From NCBI GenBank assembly GCA_947063855.1, contig CAMSTW010000024.1:1-44047 (forward strand): 44,047 nucleotides of DNA. Direction: 5' to 3'. Within the stretch, counting starts at the first letter, position 1. Each line of letters begins with the position of its first letter. Below the pieces are notes generated by a model. That model did not search any database. It was not told the DNA's origin and was given only the letters and a program-made list of their open reading frames with translations. This stretch comes from an uncultured Dorea sp. GTDB taxonomy: Bacteria > Bacillota > Clostridia > Lachnospirales > Lachnospiraceae. This document shows positions 33,901-41,075 of the stretch, in pieces. A program made the translations under genes and the position numbers.

Positions 33901-34230
33901 ATGATATTTCCGATGAATGCACCCATGTTCGATCTGCTGGTACTCGCGATCACAGAGAAGGAAGACGCCTACGGCTACCAGCTCAGTCAGATCATCAAGC
34001 AAGTGTCCAGCACCAAGGACTCCACACTCTACCCGGTTCTCAAGCGGTTACAGGAACAAGGCTTTCTGACCGTCTATGACCAGTCCTATCAGGGACGGAA
34101 CCGGAGATACTACAGAATCACAGACACAGGCAGACGGCACTACCGGATGCTGTCAGAAGAATGGAACGCCTACCGGGAAGCGGTAGAACGGATTGTAAAG
34201 ACTGGAGGGATGACAGATGAACAGAGATGA
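33901..34230 (+). CDS. PadR family transcriptional regulator
   Basis: 109 residues, with AAGGTG upstream. Winged helix domain: LLVLAITEKEDAYGYQLSQII, STLYPVLKRLQEQGFLTVY and RRYYRITDTGRRHYRML are the PadR hallmarks. It probably represses its own operon through the dyad over the consensus promoter. Its end overlaps the next gene, which codes a HAAS-domain protein, the classic partner of this regulator type. Such cassettes respond to envelope or antimicrobial stress in Firmicutes. Confidence 0.95.
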   Translation: MIFPMNAPMFDLLVLAITEKEDAYGYQLSQIIKQVSSTKDSTLYPVLKRLQEQGFLTVYDQSYQGRNRRYYRITDTGRRHYRMLSEEWNAYREAVERIVKTGGMTDEQR

Positions 34231-34801
34231 ATATATGAAGCGCCTGACATACCGGCTTCGAAGGCTTCCCAGAGAAGACTATGACAGGGCCGTATCTTAC
34301 TATGTGGAATATTTCGAAGAGGCAGGACCGGAGAATGAGGCACAGGCCATCCACGACCTGGGAGATCCGGAGCTTGCGGCAGACCAGATCATACGGAATA
34401 TTGCCATGGAGAATGCAAAGGAGCCGGCCAGAGACGTCAGACGTGGATTCTCCGCCGTATGGATCGGGATACTCGCCGTCTTCGCCGCCCCAATCGGGAT
34501 TCCGCTTGCACTGACGCTGGGAATCCTTGCACTGACCCTCGTCTTTGTGATCCTGCTGCTGGTCTTCTGCATATTTGTCATAACAGTATCCGTCGCCGTA
34601 TCCTCGATTCCCTGCATCGTCATCGGCGTATGGATGCTCTTCGCCTCATTTGCAGACGGAGTGGCGACCATCGGAATCGGTCTGATCGGACTCGGCGTGG
34701 GATACTGGCTGATCGTCGGCAGCGTCGCACTGGGTAAGGGCGTCCTGCATCTGATGACCCGGCTGTTCGGCAGAGCCGCAAAAGGCAAGAAAGGAGAGTA
34801 A
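34217..34801 (+). CDS. HAAS domain (DUF1700) membrane protein
   Basis: 194 residues. The N-terminal HAAS domain (about 1-75) has the marks YMKRLTYRLRRLPREDYDRAVSYYVEYFEEAG and LGDPELAADQIIRNI. It is followed by about four membrane segments (from residue 80 to 180) rich in Ile, Leu and Val. HAAS is a helical domain that senses or transduces to PadR-like regulators. The ATG lies 14 bases inside the PadR gene, so the two are coupled. Function unknown beyond this association. Confidence 0.9.
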   Translation: MNRDEYMKRLTYRLRRLPREDYDRAVSYYVEYFEEAGPENEAQAIHDLGDPELAADQIIRNIAMENAKEPARDVRRGFSAVWIGILAVFAAPIGIPLALTLGILALTLVFVILLLVFCIFVITVSVAVSSIPCIVIGVWMLFASFADGVATIGIGLIGLGVGYWLIVGSVALGKGVLHLMTRLFGRAAKGKKGE

Positions 34802-34805
34802 CATT

Positions 34806-35873
34806 ATGAAGAACAGAAAATTCTGGATCACGGCATCCCTGATCTGCCTGATACTTGGCGTCATCCTCACCATAACCGGACGGTTGATGGGCGGACGTCC
34901 CGGATTCTACATCGATCGGTCCGGCGTCCACGCCTCCGCCAGTCAGTATACGCCTGAACCTGTAAAGGATTCCATGACCCTGGACGAATTCGACAGCATG
35001 GAGATCCATGCAGATTATGCGGATGTAGAACTGATACCCTCAGATGAATTCGCCGTTGAATATTGTATCAGGGGAAGAAAAGACAATCCCGTCTGTGAAG
35101 TTAAAGACAGAAGACTGTATTTCCAGGAAACACCCTATGCTCAATCCTACAGCTTCGGATTCTTCACTGTCTCCATGGGCATAGCAGTCCATGAACCTCA
35201 ATATTATATCAAGATAAAGCTTCCAAAAGACACGAAGCTGTCGGAGGCTGTCTTCGACATAGACTGCGGAGACCTTAACATCTCCTCCATACAGGCAGAT
35301 ACACTGAAGATTACAGACGAGTACGGGGATGTCCGTATGGATACCTGCAAGAGCGAGACACTGGATATACAGATGGAGAGCGGCACGCTTACCCTTGGCA
35401 CGATAGACGCGCTGCAGGCGGCTCTTTGCAACGACTATGGCAGGCTTAAGCTGTCCCGGGCTGCAGGCGACAGCCTGACAATCAAGATGGAATCCGGCGA
35501 CCTTAAGGCCGGCGAGATCGCCTACTCCGATATGGATATCGTAAGCGACTATGGCAGCGTGGCCGTCGCAGACGCATCCGGCGGCCGTCTGGGAATCCGG
35601 CTGGAATCCGGCGACTGCCGGATAGACCGGATGGACTGCTCTGCCGCAGATATCACCAACGACTACGGTGACATCAGCCTGGGACTTCCCGGGGAGACAG
35701 ACAGCTTCGGGTTCGACCTGAAAACAGAATACGGAAATATCCGCATCGGAGGACGCCGCGCAGGATATGACAGCGGCGAATACGACGCCGCCTACCTGGT
35801 GGACGGAGACGGCAGACGGACGATCAAAGCAGTCTGCGAGAGCGGGGATATTGAGATCGAGTCTGTGAAATAG
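34806..35873 (+). CDS. DUF4097 family beta-strand repeat protein
   Basis: 355 residues: a short cytoplasmic end, one membrane anchor (FWITASLICLILGVILTITG, about 5-24), then an outer region. From about residue 60 repeated beta-strand units of the type LDIQMESGTLTLG, LTIKMESGDLKAGEI and LGIRLESGDCRIDRM alternate with NDYGDI/SDYGSV turns, the pattern of DUF4097 (adhesin-like solenoid). It sits four bases after the HAAS gene and completes the PadR-HAAS-DUF4097 cassette. Probably an envelope protein; no binding partner is known. Confidence 0.9.
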   Translation: MKNRKFWITASLICLILGVILTITGRLMGGRPGFYIDRSGVHASASQYTPEPVKDSMTLDEFDSMEIHADYADVELIPSDEFAVEYCIRGRKDNPVCEVKDRRLYFQETPYAQSYSFGFFTVSMGIAVHEPQYYIKIKLPKDTKLSEAVFDIDCGDLNISSIQADTLKITDEYGDVRMDTCKSETLDIQMESGTLTLGTIDALQAALCNDYGRLKLSRAAGDSLTIKMESGDLKAGEIAYSDMDIVSDYGSVAVADASGGRLGIRLESGDCRIDRMDCSAADITNDYGDISLGLPGETDSFGFDLKTEYGNIRIGGRRAGYDSGEYDAAYLVDGDGRRTIKAVCESGDIEIESVK

Positions 35874-35968
35874 ACGATATAGAAGTTCCTTCACAGGATC
35901 ATCAGACGGAGCGGGCCATAAAGTGTCAATGACACAAAATCTGCCCCCTTTTACAGGATTATCAGCCC

Positions 35969-36001
35969 CCAAGCCCCTGCGGCGAAGGGGGCGGGGCTTG
36001 G
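35969..36001. other. GC-rich hairpin between convergent genes
   Basis: CCAAGCCCC pairs perfectly with GGGGCTTGG around a 15-base GC-rich loop, between the DUF4097 gene and the convergent LysR gene. Neither side has a U-tract, so a termination role is uncertain. A smaller palindrome, GTGTCAATGACAC, lies at about 35925-35937. Confidence 0.5.
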
Positions 36002-36009
36002 TCTACGGT

Positions 36010-36900
36010 TCATGATTTTGGGACAGATTCCCTTCTCACAAACGCAATGAATTCTTCCTCCCGCTGGTTCAGGCGGTAATTCTTCCTTGTCACATAAACG
36101 GAGCAGAGAAATATGTCCCTGTCCTCAAAAGGAAGTAATACAAACTCACTGTTTTGAGGCTGACTCGGATATGCCATGGAAGTCAGATACTCCCCGCTCC
36201 TTAACATATCATTAAAACTCCCTCTGTCAGATACCTCCAGAAGATGCGGATGCTCTTCGATACCCAGTATCCTCAGATATTTCTTAGAGCACTCATCCCC
36301 ATATGTCACATACGGATAGTCATTCAGATTCTCCACTTTCATCCCCGGCATTTCTGCCAGCGGATGCCGCTTATTCATATATGCATATACTTGCATAGGC
36401 TCCAGAAGCTCTGCGGCAAAAAGGTCATACCCCGCGATCATTTCCATATATTTACGGTACTTCTCCCGCACGAAAAATATAATCCCTATTGTACTGTCTC
36501 CTGACGCTACAGCTTCCAGCACCTCTCTGCTTCCCATTTCCTTGATCTTATCGGAACACTTATAATCGGACGCATTATGGAATCTCAGGAATTTGTCCAT
36601 AACATATGCGGCATAATAGCAGGAAATATTAAGCCTCTGCTCTTCCTCATCCACATTCAACTCCCGGATCTTCTGAAGCTCAAGAAGAATATTTCTCGCA
36701 CTTTTTATAAATTCCTTCCCCTCTCCTGTAAGCGTAACTCCCGCCGCCGTCCTGTTGAAAATCCGGTATCCCAGCTCATCTTCAAGGCTCTTGATCATCC
36801 CGCTTAAGTAGGGCTGCGACATATACAGGTTCTGCGACGCCTTCCGGATCGAACCGGCCTTCGCAACCGACACCGCATATTCCAAATGGTGAAAATTCAT
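36010..36900 (-). CDS. LysR family transcriptional regulator
   Basis: 296 residues from ATG 36900, which follows GGGAGGGA; a frame extended to 36966 is not needed. The winged helix domain (1-60: FHHLEYAVSVAKAGSIRKASQNLYMSQPYLSGMIKSLEDELG, given here only as landmark) is followed by a LysR effector domain of usual size. It is divergent from the DUF5058 operon, and an inverted repeat with LysR-box spacing lies between them, so it most likely controls that operon in response to its substrate. Confidence 0.93.
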   Translation of the reverse strand: MNFHHLEYAVSVAKAGSIRKASQNLYMSQPYLSGMIKSLEDELGYRIFNRTAAGVTLTGEGKEFIKSARNILLELQKIRELNVDEEEQRLNISCYYAAYVMDKFLRFHNASDYKCSDKIKEMGSREVLEAVASGDSTIGIIFFVREKYRKYMEMIAGYDLFAAELLEPMQVYAYMNKRHPLAEMPGMKVENLNDYPYVTYGDECSKKYLRILGIEEHPHLLEVSDRGSFNDMLRSGEYLTSMAYPSQPQNSEFVLLPFEDRDIFLCSVYVTRKNYRLNQREEEFIAFVRRESVPKS

Positions 36901-36981
36901 ACGTTCCCTCCCCCACAGACTGTCTAAAAACTCATTCCCTGCAAATTGGAATGCACAACTACACATATAACCGATTACCTA

Positions 36982-37005
36982 TATCCTCTCATAATTTTAA
37001 GGATA
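36982..37005. promoter_or_regulatory. Candidate LysR-binding dyad
   Basis: TATCCT (36982-36987) and AGGATA (37000-37005) form a perfect dyad with 12 bases between, which includes the T-N11-A pattern of LysR boxes. It abuts a weak -35 region in front of TATCAT (37028-37033), as expected for an activator-dependent promoter of the rightward operon. Confidence 0.6.
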
Positions 37006-37075
37006 ATGCAAATCATTTGTTCCGTGCTATCATATCTACAAGAAACGAATCAAAAACATATAACAAAGGAGAACA

Positions 37076-37813
37076 ATGAAAATGAAAGACTATCTGTCAA
37101 TCGCCGATTCTACTCTCATGGCCGCCGCTTGCGGAATCGTCATCCTCTACGTCCTTGGACAGTCCCTGTTCTTTATGCGCCGCGCATGGAAACACGGGAA
37201 AGAGATTGGTATGGACGGCAAAGTAATGAAAAAAACAATCAGCGGAAGCGCGCTATTCTCCGTCGTCCCCAGCATTCCCATACTTATCATCCTTGTCATG
37301 CTGATGTCGGTGTTAGGAAATTATTTCCCATGGCTGCGTCTCTCGGTCATAGGTTCAAGCTCTTATGAAAATGTGGCTGCCAATATCGCCGCGAGATCTT
37401 TCGGCCTTCTCTCCTACACAGACGAAGGCTATAACGCATCCATATTCATCAGCACCTTGTGGGCAATGTCCATCTGCATCCTCTATGAACCGTTGCTTGT
37501 CATGTTCGGCCAGAAAAGCCTTGATAAAGGGATGAGCAGACTCCGGAAAAACAAACCAGTCATCTACAATCTGCTGATTGACGGCATATTTATCGCCATG
37601 ATGAGTTGGTTCTGCGCTCCCTACCTGACCTACTGGACGGAAAAACCGGAGCAGATCTTGTCTCTCGCCGCCCTGATTACCGGCGGAGCGGCAGCCCTAA
37701 TATTTAACTGGCTCGCCAGGAAAACACATAAGAATTTCCTGAATGAAATGTCATTCCCCGGCGGTATGCTGATCGGAATGCTCGGCTCCTATATCGTAAA
37801 TTTATTTTTATAA
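37076..37813 (+). CDS. DUF5058 family membrane protein
   Basis: 245 residues with AAAGGAG upstream. About six hydrophobic segments: roughly 15-35, 60-82 (PSIPILIILVMLMSVLG), 120-140, 160-178, 192-212 and 225-245. The N-terminal part (SIADSTLMAAACGIVILYVLGQSLFFMRRAW) and length match DUF5058, a family with no established function. It is followed by a second integral membrane protein and an M20 amidohydrolase, all on the same strand behind a LysR-controlled promoter. The two membrane proteins look like the halves of a transporter for a compound that the hydrolase cleaves; this is inference. Confidence 0.8.
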   Translation: MKMKDYLSIADSTLMAAACGIVILYVLGQSLFFMRRAWKHGKEIGMDGKVMKKTISGSALFSVVPSIPILIILVMLMSVLGNYFPWLRLSVIGSSSYENVAANIAARSFGLLSYTDEGYNASIFISTLWAMSICILYEPLLVMFGQKSLDKGMSRLRKNKPVIYNLLIDGIFIAMMSWFCAPYLTYWTEKPEQILSLAALITGGAAALIFNWLARKTHKNFLNEMSFPGGMLIGMLGSYIVNLFL

Positions 37814-37844
37814 AAATATTCATCAAACAGACTGGAGGTATTGT

Positions 37845-38552
37845 ATGAAAAAAGAAGTTACCAACACTCAGGACGCCTATACAAACAAGACCCACCGTAT
37901 CGGGAAACTCAGCACCTTGGCCGCAATATTGCTGATCCTGATGGTTCCTGCCGTCATCACCATGGTATATGGAAAGGACGTGGAAATCCAGCTCTCCAAT
38001 ACCATAAGCGCCATTATCACACTGTCGGCAATCTATGGCGTAGTAAGTGTGGTAGAAGTCGTATCTTTCTCACCATTCCTTGGCTCCGCCGGGACTTATC
38101 TTTCCTTTATCACAGGGAATATTATGAATATGAAGCTGCCCGCCGCAACCAATGCGCTCCGGGTAAACGGCGCAGAACGCGGAACAGATGAAGGCGAAGT
38201 CATCACAACCCTTGCCATCGGCGCTTCTTCTGTCGTCACAACAGTCATCCTGTTCCTGGGCATGCTGTTTCTTGGCAGACTGCTAGTACCGGTCATTACC
38301 GGTCCCGCCCTGGCGCCTGCATTTAATAATGTTACGCCCGCACTTACAGGCGCCCTTGCCGCGCCGTATTTTGCGAAGAATAAGAAGCTTAGTATTCCGA
38401 CTGTCATCGCAGGCTGTCTTCTGTATCTCATACTCGGATATGACTTCATGTCGTCCGGATACAGCTTTTTCATGCTAGGATTTATCGTGATCAGCTTCTT
38501 ATGTTATCTTCTTCTCTATAAAACGGGGATTGCAAAAGAAGAGGCAAAGTAA
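37845..38552 (+). CDS. Integral membrane protein, partner of DUF5058 protein
   Basis: 235 residues with GGAGG upstream. It has about six membrane segments (around 20-45, 50-75, 80-95, 125-150, 155-190, 205-225). Gly/Pro/Ser-rich stretches between them (SFSPFLGSAGTYLSFITGN, and GPALAPAFNNVTPALTGALA near 155) look like substrate-binding reentrant loops of secondary transporters. I do not recognise the family. It is encoded 31 bases after the DUF5058 gene and before an M20 hydrolase, so it probably forms a hetero-oligomeric transporter with the DUF5058 protein. Confidence 0.75.
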   Translation: MKKEVTNTQDAYTNKTHRIGKLSTLAAILLILMVPAVITMVYGKDVEIQLSNTISAIITLSAIYGVVSVVEVVSFSPFLGSAGTYLSFITGNIMNMKLPAATNALRVNGAERGTDEGEVITTLAIGASSVVTTVILFLGMLFLGRLLVPVITGPALAPAFNNVTPALTGALAAPYFAKNKKLSIPTVIAGCLLYLILGYDFMSSGYSFFMLGFIVISFLCYLLLYKTGIAKEEAK

Positions 38553-38620
38553 ATTCTGCAAAAACATACTCGCCAAGATAACTAATCAGTTAAAATTATT
38601 ACAAGAATGAGGTAAACAAC

Positions 38621-39811
38621 ATGAAAAATGAGATATTACAGGATCAGATATTACAGGAAGCAAAAGCGATGCAGGAAGAACTTACAAAATGGCGCCATTT
38701 TCTCCACAGGATTCCGGAGCTTGGGCTCTGTCTTCCTGATACGACCGCATTCGTAAAGGAAAGGCTGTCTGAAATGGGCATAGAATTTACAGAATATGAA
38801 GAATGCTCCTGTATCACGGCTGTTCTGGGCAAGGGCCCAAAATGCTTCCTTCTGCGCAGCGATATGGACGGCCTCCCCATGGAGGAAGAATCCGGCGAGA
38901 GCTTCGCCTCGGAGAATGGATGTATGCATTCCTGCGGACACGACCTGCATACCGCAATACTCTTAGGCGCCGCAAAACTGTTGAAAAGACATGAAAACGA
39001 ATTAAAGGGAACCGTAAAGCTGCTGTTCCAGTCCGGCGAGGAAACGTTCGAAGGCGCAAAAGCCGCCGTCGGCGCCGGTATCCTTGAGAACCCACGCGTC
39101 GACTCTGCATTTGCAATGCACGTTGCGTCCATTATACCTGCCAATACGATTATCTATGGAGATTACCCCATGGCCGCCGTATATGGTTTTCGAATCGAGC
39201 TTACCGGAAAGGGCGCCCATGGATCGACTCCCCAGCTTGGCATCGATCCGATCAACACCGGCGTGCATATCTACCTCGCATTGCAGGAGCTGATTGCGCG
39301 AGAAATCTCTTCTACCGAAGAAGCCGCCCTTACGATAGGACGTTTCGATGCAGGCAGCGTATCCAACGTTATTCCCGAGCGTGCGGTTCTTGAAGGAACC
39401 CTTAGAACCTTCAAGCCCGGTCTCCGTTCCATGCTGATCCGGCGTATAGACGAGGTCGTCCGCTCCGTTGCCCGGACATACCGTACAGACGTGGAAATCC
39501 ATACACTGAGCGATGTTCCTCCTGTTACATGTAATCCAGAGCTGAATCAGGAAATCCTGACGTCGATCCATACACTGGACCAGGGAATAAAGACACTGCC
39601 GTATTACCACGTAATGGGCTCTGAGGATTTCGCTTTTATCTCCGAAAAGGTTCCTTCCAGCTATTTCGGTCTTGGCGCAGGAGCAGGAGACAAGGCAGAA
39701 TGGATCGGCCAGCACAATCCGAGAGTCCGTTTTGCGGATGAATGTCTGGCTCTTGGCGCGGCAGTCTACGCAAAAACCGCCATGGACTGGCTGAATGTAC
39801 ATATATCGTAG
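38621..39811 (+). CDS. M20 family metallo-amidohydrolase (M20D, HipO-like)
   Basis: 396 residues, standard length. Metal ligands: Cys and His in MHSCGHDLHTAI (about 107), the catalytic glutamates in FQSGEETFEGA (about 142), His in FAMHV (about 166) and the late His in YYHVMGSEDFAFIS (about 330). A dimerisation insert lies at about 185-300. M20D enzymes cleave N-acyl or peptide-like amide bonds in compounds such as hippurate, N-acetyl amino acids or N-acyl conjugates. It is co-directional with two membrane proteins under a LysR regulator, suggesting uptake followed by cytoplasmic hydrolysis. It ends three bases from the convergent DAHP synthase gene. Confidence 0.93.
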   Translation: MKNEILQDQILQEAKAMQEELTKWRHFLHRIPELGLCLPDTTAFVKERLSEMGIEFTEYEECSCITAVLGKGPKCFLLRSDMDGLPMEEESGESFASENGCMHSCGHDLHTAILLGAAKLLKRHENELKGTVKLLFQSGEETFEGAKAAVGAGILENPRVDSAFAMHVASIIPANTIIYGDYPMAAVYGFRIELTGKGAHGSTPQLGIDPINTGVHIYLALQELIAREISSTEEAALTIGRFDAGSVSNVIPERAVLEGTLRTFKPGLRSMLIRRIDEVVRSVARTYRTDVEIHTLSDVPPVTCNPELNQEILTSIHTLDQGIKTLPYYHVMGSEDFAFISEKVPSSYFGLGAGAGDKAEWIGQHNPRVRFADECLALGAAVYAKTAMDWLNVHIS

Positions 39812-39814
39812 GCA

Positions 39815-40846
39815 TCAGCATTTTTCCGCTATATCGAAGATCAGCTTCTCCGTATCCTCCCACCCGATACAAGGATCTGTAATCGACTGCCCGTACACCA
39901 GCTTCTCCGTGATATCCTGCCGCCCTTCCACAAGATAACTCTCGATCATAACCCCCTTCACCAGCTTCTTAAGCCCGGGGTTATAATTCCTGCTGTGCAT
40001 TACCTCGCTCACAATACGGATCTGCTCTTTATACTGCTTGTTGGAATTAGAATGGTTCACATCCACGATTACCGCCGGGTTCTTAAGCTCCCACTTCTCA
40101 TACATCTTCGCAAGACGCATAAGATCTTCATAATGGTAATTCGGAATATTCTTGCCATATTTATCTACGCCGCCCCTCAGGATCGTGTGCGCCAGCTCGT
40201 TACCGCTGGTCTCCACGTCATTCCTCCGGTAAATGAACCGGTGCGGGTGCTGCGCCGCCGTGACAGAATTCAGCATGACAGACAGATCGCCGCTGGTGGG
40301 GTTCTTCATTCCCACCGGGATATCTATACCACTGGCGGTGAGGCGGTGCTGCTGGTTCTCCACAGACCTGGCTCCAACCGCCTCATAGGAAAGCACATCG
40401 TCCAGATAACTTCTGTTCTCAGGATACAGCATCTCGTCTGCCGCGGACATTCCCGTCTCTTCCATTACACGGATGTGCATCTTACGTATCGCGATGATAC
40501 CGGCAAGAAGATCCGGTTCCTTCTCCGGATCCGGCTGATGGAGCATCCCCTTGTAGCCGTCTCCTGTGGTGCGCGGCTTATTGGTGTAGACTCTTGGTAT
40601 CACCATCAGCTTTTCAGCCACCTGGTCAGCCACTTTCCGAAGCCGTCTCACATATTCACATACTGACTCTTCATTGTCCGCGGAACACGGTCCCGCCAGG
40701 ACAATGAACCGGTCAGATCTTCCTGTGAATATATCCCTGATCTCCTCATCTCTCTTCTTCTTTATCTCCCTGACCCTGCCGGAAATGGGGTACTGTTCCT
40801 TCAATACCTCCGGAAGCGGCAATTCATGATTAATCCTGATTGACAT
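39815..40846 (-). CDS. aroF: 3-deoxy-7-phosphoheptulonate synthase, class I (AroG/AroF type)
   Basis: 343 residues, full length, with AGGAGGAG before the ATG. The family landmarks are FIVLAGPCSADNEESV (about 48), NKPRTTGDGYKGMLHQPD (about 92), GARSVENQQHRLTASG (about 157), VGMKNPTSGDL (about 175) and a metal-binding IVDVNHSN (about 261). It condenses phosphoenolpyruvate with erythrose 4-phosphate, the first step of aromatic amino acid synthesis. It appears monocistronic. No ACT-domain regulator extension is present, and I cannot say which amino acid inhibits it. Confidence 0.95.
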   Translation of the reverse strand: MSIRINHELPLPEVLKEQYPISGRVREIKKKRDEEIRDIFTGRSDRFIVLAGPCSADNEESVCEYVRRLRKVADQVAEKLMVIPRVYTNKPRTTGDGYKGMLHQPDPEKEPDLLAGIIAIRKMHIRVMEETGMSAADEMLYPENRSYLDDVLSYEAVGARSVENQQHRLTASGIDIPVGMKNPTSGDLSVMLNSVTAAQHPHRFIYRRNDVETSGNELAHTILRGGVDKYGKNIPNYHYEDLMRLAKMYEKWELKNPAVIVDVNHSNSNKQYKEQIRIVSEVMHSRNYNPGLKKLVKGVMIESYLVEGRQDITEKLVYGQSITDPCIGWEDTEKLIFDIAEKC

Positions 40847-41015
40847 CTCTTCTCCTCCTGATGATTTACGGAAAATCCTGTATATAACAGTCTTAAGATC
40901 ACAGACCTGGCCACGCCGTCTGTTCTATAACCACTGCTCTCATTATCATAATATTCCATCCGGGTCATGTCAATGTATTTTCTAATATAATCCTGCGGAC
41001 AGTCTGCCGGACGAA

Positions 41016-41044
41016 TTGTAAATGCATGAAAGATATGCTAAAAT
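41016..41044 (+). promoter_or_regulatory. Promoter of the diguanylate cyclase gene
   Basis: TTGTAA (41016-41021), 17 bases, TAAAAT (41039-41044). The ATG at 41022 lies inside this promoter, so translation must begin downstream. Confidence 0.65.
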
Positions 41045-41075
41045 ATATGGTAACATACAGAGAGGTGGGATAATT

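Noticed and set aside
40847..41015. Riboswitch or T-box leader in front of the DAHP synthase gene
   Set aside because: The leader is short, with no specifier-like stem, no conserved T-box sequence and no terminator hairpin.
41022..41075. ATG 41022 as start of the cyclase
   Set aside because: It lies within the predicted promoter, immediately after the -35 box; GTG 41076 has a proper ribosome site.
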